Shown here piece by piece: positions 12,934 to 14,209 of a stretch of DNA of 14,209 nucleotides. A program made the position numbers and the translations under genes. A model generated the notes under the pieces. The model was not told the origin of the DNA and did no database searches. It worked only from the letters and a program-made list of their open reading frames with translations. Within the stretch, counting starts at the first letter, position 1. Every line of letters starts with the position of its first letter. The stretch is from positions 1 through 14,209 of the forward strand of contig CANFNE010000027.1 in assembly GCA_947448105.1 (NCBI GenBank), in the 5' to 3' direction. This stretch comes from Burkholderiales bacterium. Its GTDB lineage: Bacteria > Pseudomonadota > Gammaproteobacteria > Burkholderiales > Burkholderiaceae_C.

Positions 12934-14115
12934 ATGTCTGATTTAAGTCTTCAACTGCAGCAGGCTTTAAGCCAACTACCAGTTTCAAGCTATTTTGACC
13001 CGGCGCTGTATGCGCAAGAGATGCAAAGCATCTTCAAAACCGGGCCGCGCTACGTGGGCCATTCGCTCAGCGTGCCCAAGCAGGGCGACTTTTACGCCCT
13101 GCCCCAGGAACAAGGTGGCCGCGTGCTGGTGCACAACGGCAGCGGCATTGAGCTGGTCTCCAACGTCTGCCGCCACCGCCAGGCGCTAATTTTGCAAGGG
13201 CGTGGCTCGCTGCTCGACCCCCAGGGTGGCCCCGGCAACGCTGCAGGCAATGCCAGCGGCAACATCGTGTGCCCGCTGCACCGCTGGACGTACCAGGGAC
13301 CCCAAAGTGGCGCCCAGGCCGCGCCCGTGGGCAAGCTCATAGGCGCGCCGCACTTTGCGGTGGACCCGTGCCTGAACCTGAACAACTACCCCCTGCAAGA
13401 GTGGAACGGCCTGCTGTTTGAAGGCGGCGCACTAGATGTAGCCGCGCACATGGCCGGCCTGGGCCCCCGCGCGGACCTGGACTTTGAGGGCTATGTGCTC
13501 GACCGGGTGGAAATGCACGAGTGCAACTACAACTGGAAAACCTTTATCGAGGTGTATCTGGAGGACTACCACGTGGGGCCCTTCCATCCCGGCCTGGGCA
13601 ATTTTGTGACGTGTGACGACCTGCGCTGGGAGTTCAAGGAGCACTATTCGGTGCAAACCGTGGGCACGGCCAACCGCCTGGGTAAGGCAGACGCACGCGG
13701 CGGATCACCCGCCTACGAGCGCTGGCAAAGCGCCTTGCTGAATTACCGCGGCGGCGTGCCGCCCAAATTTGGCGCCATCTGGCTGACCTACTACCCCCAC
13801 ACCATGGTGGAGTGGTACCCGCATGTGCTGACCGTGTCTACCCTGCACCCCATGGGCGTGGACAAGACCATGAACATGGTGGAGTTTTACTACCCCGAAG
13901 AAATTGCCGCCTTTGAGCGCGAATTTATTGAGGCCCAACAAGCCGCCTACATGGAAACCTGCGTGGAAGACGACGAAATCGCCGAGCGCATGGACGCGGG
14001 GCGCAAGGCCCTGCTGCAGCGCGGAGACAACGAAGTCGGCCCCTACCAAAGCCCCATGGAAGACGGCATGCAGCACTTCCACGAGTGGTATCGCCAGAAG
14101 ATGGCGGCTGTGTAA
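12934..14115 (+). CDS. Rieske-type aromatic ring-hydroxylating oxygenase, alpha subunit
   Basis: The oxygenase component of a Rieske non-haem iron system; it needs a separate reductase or ferredoxin, none of which is in the window. It has 393 residues. The N-terminal Rieske domain has CRHR (Cys79, His81) and CPLHRW (Cys113, His116) for the 2Fe-2S cluster. The catalytic domain has NWKTFIEVYLEDYHVGPFHP (200-219) with iron ligands His213 and His218; the third ligand is probably Asp346 or Asp347 in VEDDEI. The residue three before His213, usually the bridging Asp, is Glu210, a variant seen in several subfamilies. Between the two cluster motifs lie 31 residues instead of about 15-17, with a Gly/Asn/Ala-rich insertion (96-110), and another Gln/Ala-rich stretch follows (121-131). 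The AGG at 12926-12928 is the likely ribosome-binding site. The substrate is unknown. Confidence 0.9.
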   Translation: MSDLSLQLQQALSQLPVSSYFDPALYAQEMQSIFKTGPRYVGHSLSVPKQGDFYALPQEQGGRVLVHNGSGIELVSNVCRHRQALILQGRGSLLDPQGGPGNAAGNASGNIVCPLHRWTYQGPQSGAQAAPVGKLIGAPHFAVDPCLNLNNYPLQEWNGLLFEGGALDVAAHMAGLGPRADLDFEGYVLDRVEMHECNYNWKTFIEVYLEDYHVGPFHPGLGNFVTCDDLRWEFKEHYSVQTVGTANRLGKADARGGSPAYERWQSALLNYRGGVPPKFGAIWLTYYPHTMVEWYPHVLTVSTLHPMGVDKTMNMVEFYYPEEIAAFEREFIEAQQAAYMETCVEDDEIAERMDAGRKALLQRGDNEVGPYQSPMEDGMQHFHEWYRQKMAAV

Positions 14116-14128
14116 TCGCGGCTAACTG

Positions 14129-14209
14129 ATGGGCGCTTTATGGATGGTTCTGGCGGCGTTTTTCTTCTCCACCATGGCAATGGGCGTGAAGATGGCGTCG
14201 CACAGCTTC
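14129..14209 (+). CDS. Probable EamA/DMT-family transporter, 3'-truncated by window edge
   Basis: The ATG at 14129 opens a frame that stays open to the window end, giving 27 residues that begin MGALWMVLAAFFFSTMAMG and continue VKMAS. A short start, one hydrophobic helix and a following basic residue with the pattern F.F.TM...VK match the first membrane span of EamA (DMT) inner-membrane exporters. The gap to the Rieske stop is 13 bp on the same strand, so co-transcription is likely. Only a fragment is visible, so the family call is tentative and the cargo unknown. Confidence 0.55.
   Translation, partial: MGALWMVLAAFFFSTMAMGVKMASHSF

Noticed and set aside
1..14209. CRISPR array, IS element, tRNA, rRNA, phage or defence genes
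   Set aside because: No spaced direct repeats, transposase motifs, terminal inverted repeats, cloverleaf sequences or defence-type domains were seen anywhere in the window.

Overview
The window is a GC-rich bacterial chromosome segment with tightly packed genes. It most resembles a betaproteobacterium of the Comamonadaceae (Rhodoferax/Polaromonas-like). This placement is inferred from protein character, the xseB-ispA-dxs order beside a Rieske oxygenase, and GC-rich -10 contexts of the GGCTACAAT type; no database search was possible. Nothing suggests a phage, transposon, CRISPR array, tRNA or rRNA gene. The genes look like ordinary chromosomal metabolism, transport and signalling.

Layout. (1) 1-1047 (+): the 3' part of metY, a PLP enzyme of methionine synthesis, cut by the window edge. 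(2) 1081-2211 (-): an FAD oxidoreductase of the L-2-hydroxyglutarate oxidase type, convergent with metY and divergent from (3) 2345-3172 (+), an alpha/beta hydrolase. (4) 3173-3343: a sharply AT-rich intergenic region with a good sigma70-like promoter, a perfect 14-bp palindrome and a 9-bp direct repeat. It precedes (5) 3344-4498 (+), a two-domain response regulator/class III adenylate cyclase. (6) 4552-5835 (+): an NhaD-type Na+/H+ antiporter. (7) 5956-8306 (+): overlapping small and large membrane subunits of a TRAP transporter. (8) A bidirectional terminator separates them from (9) 8397-9476 (-), the matching TakP-type periplasmic 2-oxoacid-binding protein, encoded convergently. (10) 9606-12738 (-): the isoprenoid operon xseB-ispA-dxs. 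(11) 12739-12933: a divergent control region. Its + side carries a promoter-like -10, an intrinsic-terminator-like hairpin, a 12-codon ORF and a second hairpin ahead of (12) 12934-14115 (+), a Rieske ring-hydroxylating oxygenase alpha subunit with unusual insertions. (13) 14129-14209 (+): the start of a probable EamA/DMT membrane transporter.

How they work together. xseB-ispA-dxs supplies DXP and farnesyl diphosphate for isoprenoids (xseB is a DNA-repair passenger), a common proteobacterial grouping. The TRAP genes form one sodium-dependent uptake system for 2-oxoacids such as pyruvate, split over two convergent transcripts. The NhaD antiporter just upstream would help maintain the sodium gradient that TRAP systems use; that link is inference. 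The cyclase would turn a phosphorelay signal into cAMP, but its partner histidine kinase is not here.

I found no clear undescribed system. The points most worth a second look are the REC-cyclase with its unusual promoter, the leader of the Rieske gene, the insertions in that Rieske domain, and the inverted repeat before the TRAP genes.
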